Counted from the first letter of the stretch, positions 27,585 to 36,079 are shown. The stretch: DNA of 64,000 bases from Kitasatospora viridis (GCF_007829815.1 NZ_VIWT01000001.1:5299001-5363000), one strand, 5' to 3'. Notes: generated by a model not told the origin, from the sequence alone. A program made the numbers and translations.

Positions 27585-27612
27585 TTTCAGAAGGCCGCCG
27601 GAAGCGTAAAGT
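27585..27612 (+). promoter_or_regulatory. Likely pafA promoter, leaderless
   Basis: TTTCAG (27585-27590), 16 bases, then TAAAGT (27607-27612) resemble a vegetative promoter with a weak -35. The -10 box ends 6 bases before the pafA ATG and there is no ribosome site, so the transcript probably begins at the ATG. The region from 27530 is markedly AT-richer than its surroundings. Confidence 0.5.
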
Positions 27613-27618
27613 CCCTGC

Positions 27619-28980
27619 ATGGACCGCCGAATTTTCGGGCTGGAGAACGAGTACGGCGTCACGTGTACGTTCCGGGGACAACGGCGTCTGTCTCCGGACG
27701 AGGTGGCCAGGTACCTCTTCCGCCGCGTAGTTTCCTGGGGCCGCAGCAGCAATGTGTTCCTGCGCAATGGTGCACGGCTCTATCTGGACGTCGGTTCGCA
27801 CCCCGAGTACGCGACTCCGGAGTGCGATGACGTCACCGAGCTGGTGACCCACGACAAGGCCGGGGAGCGCATCCTCGAAGGCCTGCTGGTCGACGCCGAG
27901 CGGCGACTGCACGAGGAGGGCATCGCCGGCGACGTCTACCTCTTCAAGAACAACACCGACTCGGCCGGCAACTCCTACGGCTGCCACGAGAACTACCTGG
28001 TGGCCCGGCACGGGGAGTTCTCCCGGCTGGCGGACGTGCTGATCCCGTTCCTGGTGACCCGTCAGCTGATCTGCGGGGCGGGCAAGGTGCTGCAGACGCC
28101 GCGGGGTGCGGTGTTCTGCGTCAGCCAGCGGGCCGAGCACATCTGGGAGGGCGTCAGTTCGGCGACCACCCGGTCGCGTCCGATCATCAACACCAGGGAC
28201 GAGCCGCACGCGGACGCCGAGCGGTACCGCCGGCTGCACGTGATCGTCGGCGACTCCAACATGTCGGAGACCACCACGCTGCTCAAGGTCGGCGCGACCG
28301 ACCTGGTGCTGCGGCTGATCGAGGCCGGCGTGGTGATGCGGGACCTGACGCTGGAGAACCCGATCCGGGCGATCCGCGAGGTCAGCCACGACCTGACCGG
28401 CCGTCACCAGGTGCGCCTGGCCAACGGACGGGAGGCCAGCGCGCTGGAGATCCAGGAGGAGTACTACGAGAAGGCGCTGGAGTTCGCCGAGCGCAAGGGC
28501 CTGAACGAGGGCACGGTGGGCAGGGTGCTGGAGCTCTGGGGCCGGACCCTGGAGGCGGTGCGCACCGAGGACCTGGCCAAGGCCGGGACCGAGATCGACT
28601 GGATCATGAAGTACCAGCTGATCGAGCGGTACCGGGAGAAGCACCAGATGAGCATGTCGAACCCGCGGATCGCGCAGATCGACCTCGCGTACCACGACAT
28701 CCACCGCCGCCGCGGGCTCTTCTACCTGCTGCAGAACAAGGGCCAGGCGAAGCGGGTGACCACGGACCTGAAGGTGTTCGAGGCCAAGTCGGTGCCGCCG
28801 CAGACCACCCGGGCGCGGCTGCGCGGCGACTTCATCCGCCGGGCGCAGGAGCAGCGCCGCGACTTCACGGTGGACTGGGTGCACCTGAAGCTGAACGACC
28901 AGGCGCAGCGCACGGTGCTCTGCAAGGACCCGTTCCGTTCGGTGGACGAGCGGGTGGAGAAGCTCATCGCCGGCATGTGA
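27619..28980 (+). CDS. pafA: Pup-protein ligase
   Basis: This 453-residue ligase phosphorylates the C-terminal Glu of Pup with ATP and joins it to substrate lysines. It has the glutamine-synthetase-like core shared with Dop. Glu9 in FGLENEYGVT binds Mg, the catalytic base is Asp57 in LYLDVGSHPEYATPE, and VYLFKNNTDSAGNSYGCHENYL and RPIINTRDEPHAD line the active site. The Dop-specific insertion is absent. The C-terminal 80 residues (from TTRARLRGDFIRRAQEQ) form the small PafA C-domain. It follows the prcA terminator and has its own promoter-like region. Confidence 0.97.
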   Translation: MDRRIFGLENEYGVTCTFRGQRRLSPDEVARYLFRRVVSWGRSSNVFLRNGARLYLDVGSHPEYATPECDDVTELVTHDKAGERILEGLLVDAERRLHEEGIAGDVYLFKNNTDSAGNSYGCHENYLVARHGEFSRLADVLIPFLVTRQLICGAGKVLQTPRGAVFCVSQRAEHIWEGVSSATTRSRPIINTRDEPHADAERYRRLHVIVGDSNMSETTTLLKVGATDLVLRLIEAGVVMRDLTLENPIRAIREVSHDLTGRHQVRLANGREASALEIQEEYYEKALEFAERKGLNEGTVGRVLELWGRTLEAVRTEDLAKAGTEIDWIMKYQLIERYREKHQMSMSNPRIAQIDLAYHDIHRRRGLFYLLQNKGQAKRVTTDLKVFEAKSVPPQTTRARLRGDFIRRAQEQRRDFTVDWVHLKLNDQAQRTVLCKDPFRSVDERVEKLIAGM

Positions 28981-29012
28981 GCGGCGCCCTGAGGGTGTGT
29001 GAGCGGGTTCAT

Positions 29013-29055
29013 CCGGCCGGTCTGCCCCGTCCTCCACGGTGACGGGGCGGGCCGG
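29013..29055 (+). terminator. Two-tier hairpin after pafA
   Basis: An inner perfect stem GCCCCGTC/GACGGGGC and an outer stem CCGGCC/GGCCGG are separated by small internal bulges. It lies 33 bases after the pafA stop and before the FKBP genes. Confidence 0.6.
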
Positions 29056-29114
29056 CTCTACTCTGGTCACGTTTGCTGATCCGTAAATGTGACCGACAGT
29101 GAGGAACCGTCCCC

Positions 29115-30101
29115 GTGCGCCGCAGAGCCGGATTGCTCGTACTCCTGCCGATGCTGGCGCTGCTGGCCGCGTGCAGCAGCAGCTCCTCCGTGAAGAGCGG
29201 CCCGTCGCCGGCGCCGACCAGTTCGGCGCCGTCGGTGCCGGCCGCGGTCTCCTCGGCGTCGCCGATGCCCACGGTGAGCGGTTCGGTGGGCAGCAAGGCG
29301 GTGATCACCCTGCCGTCGGGCAAGCCGACCGGGCAGTTCGTGGTGAGCACGGTGGTGGAGGGCGACGGCGCGACGGTGGGCCGGGGCGACTGGGTGACCG
29401 TCAACTACACGGCGAAGGACTGGACGACCGGCAAGGACGTGCCGAGCTCCTACGACGCCGGGGCGAAGCCGCAGCTGTACCAGGCGGGGCTCGGCCAGCT
29501 GGTGCCGGCCTTCGACCAGAGCGTGGTCGGCAAGAAGGTGGGCAGCCGGCTGCTGGTGGTGGCTCCGCCGTCGGTCGCGTTCGGGACCAACACCACGCAG
29601 CAGCTGGGCGTCGGCAAGGACGACACCGTGGTGTTCGTGCTGGACGTCATGGAGTCGGTGCCGCAGGACTCGGTGCTGACCGGGCCGATGACCCAGCCGG
29701 CCGCCGGGCAACCGCAGGTCAAGGACAACGGGAAGGCGGCGCCGACGATCACCGTCGCGCCGAACACCCCGGCGCCGACCGACCTGCAGACCAACGTGCT
29801 GATCAAGGGCGACGGCAAGCCGGTGCAGGCGGGCCAGTCGCTGGTACTGCAGTACACCGGGGTGCTGTGGAGCAACGGGCAGCAGTTCGACTCCTCGTGG
29901 ACCCACGGCGGGGCGCAGGTGCTGCAGATCGGCACCGGTGCGGTGATCCCGGGCTGGGACAAGGGGCTGGTCGGCCAGCCGGTCGGCAGCCGGGTGGAAC
30001 TGGTGATCCCGCCGTCGCTGGGCTACGGCACAACAGCACAGAACGGTATCCCCGCGAACTCCACCCTGGTCTTCGTGATCGACATCCTGGAAGCTGTGTA
30101 A
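29115..30101 (+). CDS. Two-domain FKBP-type peptidyl-prolyl isomerase, lipoprotein
   Basis: This 328-residue lipoprotein has a signal peptide ending in the lipobox LLAAC (Cys near residue 20), then a Ser/Pro linker. Domain 1 (about 75-180) is a degenerate FKBP fold with GDWVTVNYTAKDWTTGK but lacking the canonical VIPGW block; it reads LVPAFDQSVVG. Domain 2 (about 225-328) is canonical: VLQYTGVLWSNGQQFDSSW, VIPGWDKGLVG, LGYG and LVFVIDILE. It would catalyse proline isomerisation outside the membrane. GTG start with GAGGAA upstream. It is first of three FKBP genes in tandem. Confidence 0.92.
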   Translation: MRRRAGLLVLLPMLALLAACSSSSSVKSGPSPAPTSSAPSVPAAVSSASPMPTVSGSVGSKAVITLPSGKPTGQFVVSTVVEGDGATVGRGDWVTVNYTAKDWTTGKDVPSSYDAGAKPQLYQAGLGQLVPAFDQSVVGKKVGSRLLVVAPPSVAFGTNTTQQLGVGKDDTVVFVLDVMESVPQDSVLTGPMTQPAAGQPQVKDNGKAAPTITVAPNTPAPTDLQTNVLIKGDGKPVQAGQSLVLQYTGVLWSNGQQFDSSWTHGGAQVLQIGTGAVIPGWDKGLVGQPVGSRVELVIPPSLGYGTTAQNGIPANSTLVFVIDILEAV

Positions 30102-30252
30102 CCGCGACGTCCGCTGCGGTTCGGCTGCTTCACGCGGGCGGGTACTCCCGGTGTGTCATGGACACCCGGTGAGTGCTCGCCCTCATGGTGAGCTGCCATA
30201 CTGCTGGCGATTCGCACAGCGTTCAGTGCTCCGATGGCGAGGATGGGGAGAA

Positions 30253-31575
30253 ATGGCTGAGAATCCGTCGGGCCCGACCGAGGCCGACAGTCCGAGCGGC
30301 GCGCTCGCCGACCCGGTGGTCTCCGGCCCCACTGGTTCGGCCGCGAGCGACCGGGAGTCGATCGTCATCCCGCCGGCCATGATCGCCCGCCAGGCCGGGT
30401 GGTCGAACCCGGAGGAGCCGGAGGCGCCCGTCCCGGCCACCGGCAAGCCGGACGAGCCGCAGGTCTTCGCCTCCACGGTGCGCAAGCAGCAGGAGTCCGA
30501 GGCCGACTACGAGAACGTCGGCAGCGGCGGCCGCCTGGGCGTGGTGCTCGGCGTGGTGCTGGCGGTGCTGCTGGTCGGCAGCGGCATCGGGCTGTACGTG
30601 GTGAACAACAACAACGACAGCAAGAGCGCCTCCGCCTCGGACACCCCGAGCGCCGCCCCGAGCACGCCGACCCAGCAGCCGGTGCCGCCGATCAAGGCGG
30701 ACGCCAAGGTGCTGCCGACGGTCTCCGGCGACTTCGGCAAGAAGGCGGACATCACGCTGCCGGCCGGCAAGTCGGACGGCAGCTTCGTGGTGAAGCCGGT
30801 CTCCGAGGGCGACGGCACCAAGGCCGACAAGGGCAACTGGGTCTCGGCCGACTTCACGCTGAAGGACTGGACCACCGGCAAGGACCTGCAGGGCTCCTAC
30901 GACCAGGGCAAGTCGCAGCTGTTCCAGGCCGGCATGGGCTCGCTGATCCCGGCCGTGGACTCCGCGGTGGTCGGCCACAAGGCGGGCAGCCGGCTGCTCG
31001 TGGTGGCCCCGCCGGCCGCGGCCTTCGGTGACCAGGGCAACCAGCAGCTGGGCATCGGCCCGAAGGACGACCTGGTGCTGGTGGTGGACATCCAGCGGGT
31101 GAACACCCCTGACTCCCGGGTGGCCGGCGACGTGACCCCGCCGCCCTCCGACTTCGCGGCCGTGAAGGTGAACGGCGACGGCAAGGCCGACACCATCACC
31201 CCGCCGGCCGGCGCCGCCGACCCGACCGACCTGAAGACCGCGGTGCTGATCCAGGGCAAGGGCCCGAAGGTGGAGAGCGGCGAGATGGCGGTGGTGCAGT
31301 ACACCGGCGTCACGCTGAAGGACGGCAAGGAGTTCGACTCCTCGCTGGACAAGAAGACCGCCTTCCCGTTCGTGACCGGTGGCGGCAACGTCATCCAGGG
31401 CTGGGACAAGGGCGTGGTCGGCCAGAACGTCGGCAGTCGGATCGAGTTGGAGATCCCGGCCGCCCTGGCCTACGGCGCCACCCCGCCGCAGGGCAGCAAC
31501 ATCCCGGCGAACGCCTCGCTGGTCTTCGTGATCGACATCCTGGACGCCGGGGTCGGCTCGCCGCCGCAGCAGTGA
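30253..31575 (+). CDS. Two-domain FKBP-type peptidyl-prolyl isomerase, membrane-anchored
   Basis: This 440-residue protein has a long cytoplasmic lead (about 1-95), one transmembrane helix (LGVVLGVVLAVLLVGSGIGL), then an Asn/Ser/Pro linker and two FKBP-like domains. The first (about 180-285) is degenerate (LIPAVDSAVVG). The second (about 330-435) is canonical: VVQYTGVTLKDGKEFDSS, VIQGWDKGVVG and LVFVIDILDA. Its sequence closely parallels the preceding lipoprotein, so the two arose by duplication with different membrane anchors. The ATG follows GGGGAGAA. Confidence 0.92.
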   Translation: MAENPSGPTEADSPSGALADPVVSGPTGSAASDRESIVIPPAMIARQAGWSNPEEPEAPVPATGKPDEPQVFASTVRKQQESEADYENVGSGGRLGVVLGVVLAVLLVGSGIGLYVVNNNNDSKSASASDTPSAAPSTPTQQPVPPIKADAKVLPTVSGDFGKKADITLPAGKSDGSFVVKPVSEGDGTKADKGNWVSADFTLKDWTTGKDLQGSYDQGKSQLFQAGMGSLIPAVDSAVVGHKAGSRLLVVAPPAAAFGDQGNQQLGIGPKDDLVLVVDIQRVNTPDSRVAGDVTPPPSDFAAVKVNGDGKADTITPPAGAADPTDLKTAVLIQGKGPKVESGEMAVVQYTGVTLKDGKEFDSSLDKKTAFPFVTGGGNVIQGWDKGVVGQNVGSRIELEIPAALAYGATPPQGSNIPANASLVFVIDILDAGVGSPPQQ

Positions 31576-31745
31576 CAAGATAGGGCGGTACCGGTCGGGC
31601 GACCCGCCCCCACCCTTCGGGCGTGGGCGCCCCCGGCCGGGCCTGATCAACGTGGGCGGCGGACAGCCGTACGGTGGTTCCTGACGGAGCCTTACCTGCG
31701 GCGGTCCGCCGCCGTGTTGTGCACAGACGACGAGATGAGGAAGTT

Positions 31746-32120
31746 GTGAGCCAGAAGACCAAGCCGGAGATCGACTTCCCGGGCGGCGACGCGCCGGCCG
31801 AGCTCCAGATCCGCGACATCGAGGTCGGGACCGGCGAGGAGGCCAAGGCCGGCCAGGTCGTCGAGGTCCACTATGCCGGTGTCACCTTCGAGACCGGCGA
31901 GGAGTTCGACGCGAGCTGGAACCGCGGCTCGACCTTCAAGTTCCCGCTGGGCGCCGGCCGCGTCATCAAGGGCTGGGACGAGGGTGTCGTCGGCATGAAG
32001 GTCGGCGGTCGGCGCGAGCTGATCATCCCGGCCCACAAGGCCTACGGCAACCAGTCGCCGAGCCCGCTGATCCCGGCCGGTTCGACCCTGATCTTCGTGG
32101 TCGACCTGATCTCGGTCTGA
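31746..32120 (+). CDS. Single-domain cytoplasmic FKBP-type peptidyl-prolyl isomerase
   Basis: This 124-residue protein is one complete FKBP domain: VVEVHYAGVTFETGEEFDASW, FPLGAGRVIKGWDEGVVGMK, RELIIPAHKAYG and TLIFVVDLISV. It has no signal peptide or anchor and should act in the cytoplasm. The GTG has GAGGAAG just upstream. It completes an array of three FKBPs with lipoprotein, membrane-anchored and cytoplasmic forms, and ends at a strong hairpin before pafB. Confidence 0.95.
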   Translation: MSQKTKPEIDFPGGDAPAELQIRDIEVGTGEEAKAGQVVEVHYAGVTFETGEEFDASWNRGSTFKFPLGAGRVIKGWDEGVVGMKVGGRRELIIPAHKAYGNQSPSPLIPAGSTLIFVVDLISV

Positions 32121-32140
32121 TCCGGGCCGACAGGGACCGC

Positions 32141-32180
32141 GAGGCGGCGGTGACGGGCTCCGGCCCGCCACCGCCGCCTC
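32141..32180 (+). terminator. Terminator hairpin after the FKBP array
   Basis: A perfect 12-bp outer stem (GAGGCGGCGGTG and complement) and an inner GGGC/GCCC pair form one long hairpin, followed by GGCTTTCG. It separates the FKBP genes from pafBC. Confidence 0.7.
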
Positions 32181-32260
32181 GGCTTTCGCCGCAGGTCCCG
32201 CTACCGGTACGGTCGAGCCCGCCGGGGTCACCGGTACGGGACGACCATGAAGGGTCAGCG

Positions 32261-33250
32261 ATGGCGATCGCCAAGGCAGAGCGGCTGATGAATCTCGCCC
32301 TGTGCCTGATGAACACCAGACGACCGCTCTCCAAGCGGGAGCTGCGGGAGTCCATCGAGGCCTACCGGGAGGCCGGGGCGCAGGGCAGCGAGGACGCCTT
32401 CAACCGGATGTTCGAGCGGGACAAGGACGACCTGCGCGAACTCGGCCTGGTGATCGACGTGGACGAGAACACCCTGGACGGCGAGGCCGGCTACCTGGCC
32501 CGGCGGGACCGCAACCGGCTGCCGGAGATCGCGCTGGACGCCGAGGAGGCGGCCGCGCTGAGCCTGGCCGCCAAGGTCTGGCAGCAGGCCCGGCTGTCCG
32601 GCGCCGCCAGCGGCGCGCTGCAGAAGCTGCGGGCGGCCGGCGTGCCGTTCACCGACCCCGCCGGATCCGCCGCCGGCACCGCGCTGGAACCGTACATCCC
32701 GGTCCGCGAGGCGGCGTTCGAGCCGCTGCTGCTGGCCGCCCGGGACCGCCGGCCGGTGGCCTTCGACTACCGCAAGGCCGGCGCGGCGGTGGGCGAGCCG
32801 CGCTCGGTCGAGCCCTGGGCGCTGGAGTGCTGGCGCGGGCACTGGTACCTGGCGGGCTGGGACCGGGACCGCGGGGCCTCCCGGGTCTTCCGGCTGAGCC
32901 GGATCGTCGGCAAGGTCCGCTCCCGGCAGGGCGCCTTCACCGCGCCCGTGCCCGAGCACGTGGACGTGCGGGCCACCGTGGCCCGGTTCGCCGGCGAGGG
33001 GGCGACCGCCACCGCGACCGTGCGGCTGCGCCGCGGCGCGGCCTACCCGCTGCGGGCCAAGGCGCTGGCCGAGCGTCAGCTGGACGCGGACTGGGACGAG
33101 CTGGAGATCCCGTACGGCTTCGGGCTGGACGCCGAGCTGGCCGAGTACGGGGCGGACGTGGTGGTGCTGGGGCCGCAGGAGCTGCGGGCCGAGTTGATCG
33201 AGCGGCTGCGCGCGGTGGCCGGGCTCGTGGACGAGGGGGTTTCGGCGTGA
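32261..33250 (+). CDS. pafB: WYL-domain transcriptional regulator PafB
   Basis: This 329-residue protein has an N-terminal winged helix-turn-helix (about 1-75, MAIAKAERLMNLALCLMNTR then LSKRELRESI) and a WYL domain (about 155-235, with PVAFDYRKAG and ECWRGHWYLAGWDRD). A WCX C-terminal extension follows. In mycobacteria PafB pairs with PafC to activate LexA-independent DNA-damage genes; here the two genes are adjacent and overlap by 4 bases. The ATG follows GAAGGG. The WYL domain is thought to bind single-stranded nucleic acid. The start was chosen over upstream frames that run through the terminator. Confidence 0.95.
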   Translation: MAIAKAERLMNLALCLMNTRRPLSKRELRESIEAYREAGAQGSEDAFNRMFERDKDDLRELGLVIDVDENTLDGEAGYLARRDRNRLPEIALDAEEAAALSLAAKVWQQARLSGAASGALQKLRAAGVPFTDPAGSAAGTALEPYIPVREAAFEPLLLAARDRRPVAFDYRKAGAAVGEPRSVEPWALECWRGHWYLAGWDRDRGASRVFRLSRIVGKVRSRQGAFTAPVPEHVDVRATVARFAGEGATATATVRLRRGAAYPLRAKALAERQLDADWDELEIPYGFGLDAELAEYGADVVVLGPQELRAELIERLRAVAGLVDEGVSA

Positions 33251-34200
33251 GCAACGCGATCGACCAGACCCGGCGGATGCTCTCGCTGGTCACCTACCTG
33301 CGTGAGCGCCCCGGGGCCGAGGTGGCCGAGGTGGCCCGGGCCTTCGGGATCACCGAGCGCGAGCTGATCGCGGACCTGAACGTGCTGCCGATGTGCGGCA
33401 CCAGCTTCCGCGGCGGCGACCTGCTCGACATCGACACCGACGGCGAGCGGATCTGGTGGCACAACGTGGACGACGTGGCGCAGCCGCTGCGCCTCGCCGC
33501 CGACGAGGCCACCGCGCTGCTGGTGGCCGCCCGCGCGGTGGCCTCGCTGCCCGGACTGCGCGAGCGCGACCGGCAGGCGCTCACCCGGGCCGTCGCCAAG
33601 ATCGAGAACGCGGCCGGGGAGTCGGCCGAGGGCAGCGCCCGGGTCGGGGTGACCTTCGAGGCCGAGGGCCGGGTCTTCGCCGACATCGACCGGGCGCTCA
33701 GCGAGGGCCGGCGGATCTGGCTGCGCTACTACTCGCACGGGCGCGGCGGCATGACCGAGCGCGAGGTCGACCCGATCCGGCTGCTGACCGAGGGTCACAC
33801 CTACCTCGACGGCTGGTGCCGCACCTCGGAGGACCGGCGGCTGTTCCGGCTGGACCGGGTGGCCGAGGTGCGGGTGCTGGACGAGCCGGCCGACCCGCCG
33901 CGGCTGGAGCCGCGCGACCTCTCCCAGGGGCTGGTGAACCCGGGCGCCGACGACCCCGAGGTGGTCGTCGAGGTGGGTCCGGGCGGGCGCTGGGTGGCCG
34001 AGTACTACACCCACGACCTGGCCGAGGAACTGCCGGACGGCGGACTGCGGATCACCCTGCGCAGCTCGGACCCGTCCAGCCTGCGCACGCTGGCGCTGCG
34101 GCTCGGCGCGGACGGGCGGATCGTCGCGCCCGAGCCGCCGGCCGAGCAGGCCCGGGCGGCGGCGCTGGCGGCGCTCGCGGGCTACGGGGTCGCCCAGTGA
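33247..34200 (+). CDS. pafC: WYL-domain transcriptional regulator PafC
   Basis: This 317-residue partner of PafB begins with a helix-turn-helix (IDQTRRMLSLVTYLRERPG then EVARAFGITERELIADLNVL). Its WYL domain is at about 150-225 (IWLRYYSHGRGGMTEREVDP and YLDGWCRTSEDRRLFRLDR) and a WCX domain follows (GRWVAEYYTHD). Its GTG overlaps the pafB TGA (GTGA), and its own TGA overlaps the start of the next gene the same way, giving tight translational coupling. By homology it forms a PafBC complex controlling DNA repair genes. Confidence 0.94.
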   Translation: MSNAIDQTRRMLSLVTYLRERPGAEVAEVARAFGITERELIADLNVLPMCGTSFRGGDLLDIDTDGERIWWHNVDDVAQPLRLAADEATALLVAARAVASLPGLRERDRQALTRAVAKIENAAGESAEGSARVGVTFEAEGRVFADIDRALSEGRRIWLRYYSHGRGGMTEREVDPIRLLTEGHTYLDGWCRTSEDRRLFRLDRVAEVRVLDEPADPPRLEPRDLSQGLVNPGADDPEVVVEVGPGGRWVAEYYTHDLAEELPDGGLRITLRSSDPSSLRTLALRLGADGRIVAPEPPAEQARAAALAALAGYGVAQ

Positions 34201-34463
34201 CCGACCGGGCGGACTCCCAGGACGAGGAGGAGGCCGAACCGGGCACCCGGTTCAAGGTCTACTGCTCGCAGTGCCGGGAGAAGGTGGAGGTGCCGGCGGG
34301 CGACTTCCGGCTCGCGCTGGGCGCGACCAAGGAGCGCACCTTCTACAGCTTCACCTGCCCGGCCTGCGGCGCCTCGGTGCGCAAGCCGGCGGGGGAGAAG
34401 ATCGTCGAGGCGCTGACCGGCGCCGGGGTGTCCACCATGCGGCTCGTGCCGATCGAGGGGTGA
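34197..34463 (+). CDS. Small zinc-ribbon protein
   Basis: This 88-residue protein has an acidic lead (DSQDEEEAEPG) and two CxxC knuckles (YCSQCREKV and FTCPACGASV, 30 residues apart) that would hold one zinc ion. The C-terminus is KIVEALTGAGVSTMRLVP. The GTG overlaps the pafC stop by 4 bases, so it belongs to the pafBC transcript. It is a conserved small streptomycete protein by recall, of unknown function. Its coupling suggests an accessory of PafBC. Confidence 0.8.
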   Translation: MTDRADSQDEEEAEPGTRFKVYCSQCREKVEVPAGDFRLALGATKERTFYSFTCPACGASVRKPAGEKIVEALTGAGVSTMRLVPIEG

Positions 34464-34469
34464 CGGACC

Positions 34470-34643
34470 ATGACCTGGATCCTGCTGGCCGTGGTCGGCC
34501 TGGCCACCGCCGGGCTGCTGGTGCTCGGGGTGCTCTCGGTGCGGGTCTGGGCGGGGGTGCGCGGGCTGGCGAAGCAGGTCGACGCGGCCTCGCTGGCGAT
34601 CGCCTCCGCGGCCGACGAGCTCTCGGCGGCGGCCCGGCGCTGA
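34470..34643 (+). CDS. Small single-pass membrane protein
   Basis: Translation of a 57-codon frame gives MTWILLAVVGLATAGLLVLG and a basic/helical tail (VRVWAGVRGLAKQVDAASLA then ASAADELSAAARR). It has one transmembrane helix and an amphipathic cytoplasmic helix. The ATG lies 6 bases after the zinc-ribbon stop. A shape resembling a TatA/TatB or DUF948-type protein suggests a scaffold role, but no family assignment is certain. It lies between pafC and tatA. Confidence 0.7.
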   Translation: MTWILLAVVGLATAGLLVLGVLSVRVWAGVRGLAKQVDAASLAIASAADELSAAARR

Positions 34644-34801
34644 GGGGTCCCCGTCCGGTGCGCGGCGCAGCGGTGTGGCCGAGTCTTCACCTGTCCGTGC
34701 CGACCGGGGGGTCTGCTGCGGCGCGGGCCAGCGGGTTAGGCTCTCACCGGTAGCACCGGTGCAGCCCCCGCTCGTTCCGGCCGGAAGGAAGGTAGTCGCC
34801 C

Positions 34802-35053
34802 ATGGGCAGGATCCTGGCGTTCCTGATCGTCGTCGTGATGGCGGCCGTCTTCTTCGGCGGCAAGCGGCTGCCCGATCTGGCCAAGGCGCTGGGGCGGTCG
34901 ATGCGGATCCTGAAGAGCGAGACCGCCGCGCTGCGCGAGGAGTACGAGCGGGAGGCCAACCCGGCCGAGCCGGTCCCGGTCGAGCCGGCCCGGGTGGTCA
35001 AGTCCGCCCCCGGCGCCGCCACCGAACCACCCGCCGACCGCGCGCGCCGCTAG
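34802..35053 (+). CDS. tatA: Sec-independent translocase subunit TatA
   Basis: This 83-residue protein has the TatA architecture: an N-terminal transmembrane helix (MGRILAFLIVVVMAAVFFGG), the hinge KRLPDLAKALGRSMR, an amphipathic helix and a charged Pro/Glu tail. TatA oligomers form the pore for folded proteins with twin-arginine signals. The ATG follows GGAAGGAAGG. It precedes tatC by 69 bases. No TatB gene is in the window; streptomycetes carry tatB elsewhere. Confidence 0.95.
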   Translation: MGRILAFLIVVVMAAVFFGGKRLPDLAKALGRSMRILKSETAALREEYEREANPAEPVPVEPARVVKSAPGAATEPPADRARR

Positions 35054-35122
35054 GCGTCCGGTCGGCACCGCCCCGTGGCCGCCGCCCGGCGGGCCACGCC
35101 GCACGAGTTTCAAGGACCGGGG

Positions 35123-36079
35123 TTGAGCAAGTCTCCCAAGCCGCCGAAGACGCCCGACGGACGGATGTCGCTCGGCGATCACCTGCGCGAACTGCGGAAC
35201 CGGCTGGTCAAGTCGGCACTGGCGGTGGTGGTCTGCACCATCGTGGCGTTCTTCTTCAAGGACCAGCTGCTGCACTTCCTGATGAAACCGCTGCCCGCCT
35301 GCCTGCCGAACGGCGACCCCAAGCCGGGCGTCAAGCACTGCGCGCAGATCGCGGTGATCGGCGTCACCCAGCCGTTCAACCTGACCCTGAAGGTCTGTGT
35401 GACGGCGGGTCTGGTGGCGGCCGTGCCGATCTGGCTCTACCAGCTGTGGTCGTTCATCTCGCCGGGCCTGCACCAGCACGAGCGCCGCTACTCGCTGGCC
35501 TTCCTGGGGCTGGGCACCCCGCTCTTCCTCGGCGGCGTCACCTGCGCCTACCTGCTGATGCCGACCACCATCGAGGTGCTGGGCTCGTTCACCCCGATCG
35601 GGGCGAACCAGATCCTGCCGGTGGAGAACTACCTCAACATCGCGGTTCGGATGCTGCTGGTCTTCGGCCTGGCCTTCGAGTTCCCGCTGCTGCTGGTCAT
35701 GCTGAACATGGGCGGAGTGCTCTCCGGCAAGCGGATGCTGGGCTGGTGGCGCGGCATGGTGATGGCGATCACCGTCTTCGCCGCGGTCGCCACGCCGAGC
35801 GCCGACCCGGTCAGCATGCTGGCGCTGGCCTCGCCGATCTGGGTGCTGTACTTCATCGCGGTGGGCTTCTCGCTGCTGAACGACCGGCGCCGGCGGCGCA
35901 ACAACCCGGACGCCGACCTCTCCGACGAGGAGGCCTCGCACGTGGACCTGTCGGTCGACGAGGTGGACGGCGCGGAGGCGGTGACCGCCGGGGGAGCGGA
36001 GCAGGCGTCGGCCGCCCCGGTGGCCTCGGTGCCGCCCGCCCGCAACCCGTACGCGGATGCCGATGACGACGTGACCTGA
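35123..36079 (+). CDS. tatC: Sec-independent translocase subunit TatC
   Basis: This 318-residue membrane protein has six predicted transmembrane helices. It carries the signal-peptide-binding start MSLGDHLRELRNRLVKSALA, the FxFxKP-like region LLHFLMKPL, the conserved PF block in VTQPFNLTLK, and WLYQLWSFISPGL with the essential Glu region of TatC (HERRYS). The C-terminal 70 residues are acidic and disordered. A TTG at 35123 with AAGGAC upstream is preferred over a GTG 16 codons earlier. It is the last gene of the conserved core; in S. coelicolor the following genes differ (recalled). Confidence 0.94.
   Translation: MSKSPKPPKTPDGRMSLGDHLRELRNRLVKSALAVVVCTIVAFFFKDQLLHFLMKPLPACLPNGDPKPGVKHCAQIAVIGVTQPFNLTLKVCVTAGLVAAVPIWLYQLWSFISPGLHQHERRYSLAFLGLGTPLFLGGVTCAYLLMPTTIEVLGSFTPIGANQILPVENYLNIAVRMLLVFGLAFEFPLLLVMLNMGGVLSGKRMLGWWRGMVMAITVFAAVATPSADPVSMLALASPIWVLYFIAVGFSLLNDRRRRRNNPDADLSDEEASHVDLSVDEVDGAEAVTAGGAEQASAAPVASVPPARNPYADADDDVT

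Noticed and set aside
34470..34643. The 57-codon membrane protein as TatB
   Set aside because: It lacks the Gly-Pro hinge and extended amphipathic helix of TatB; only a general shape is shared.
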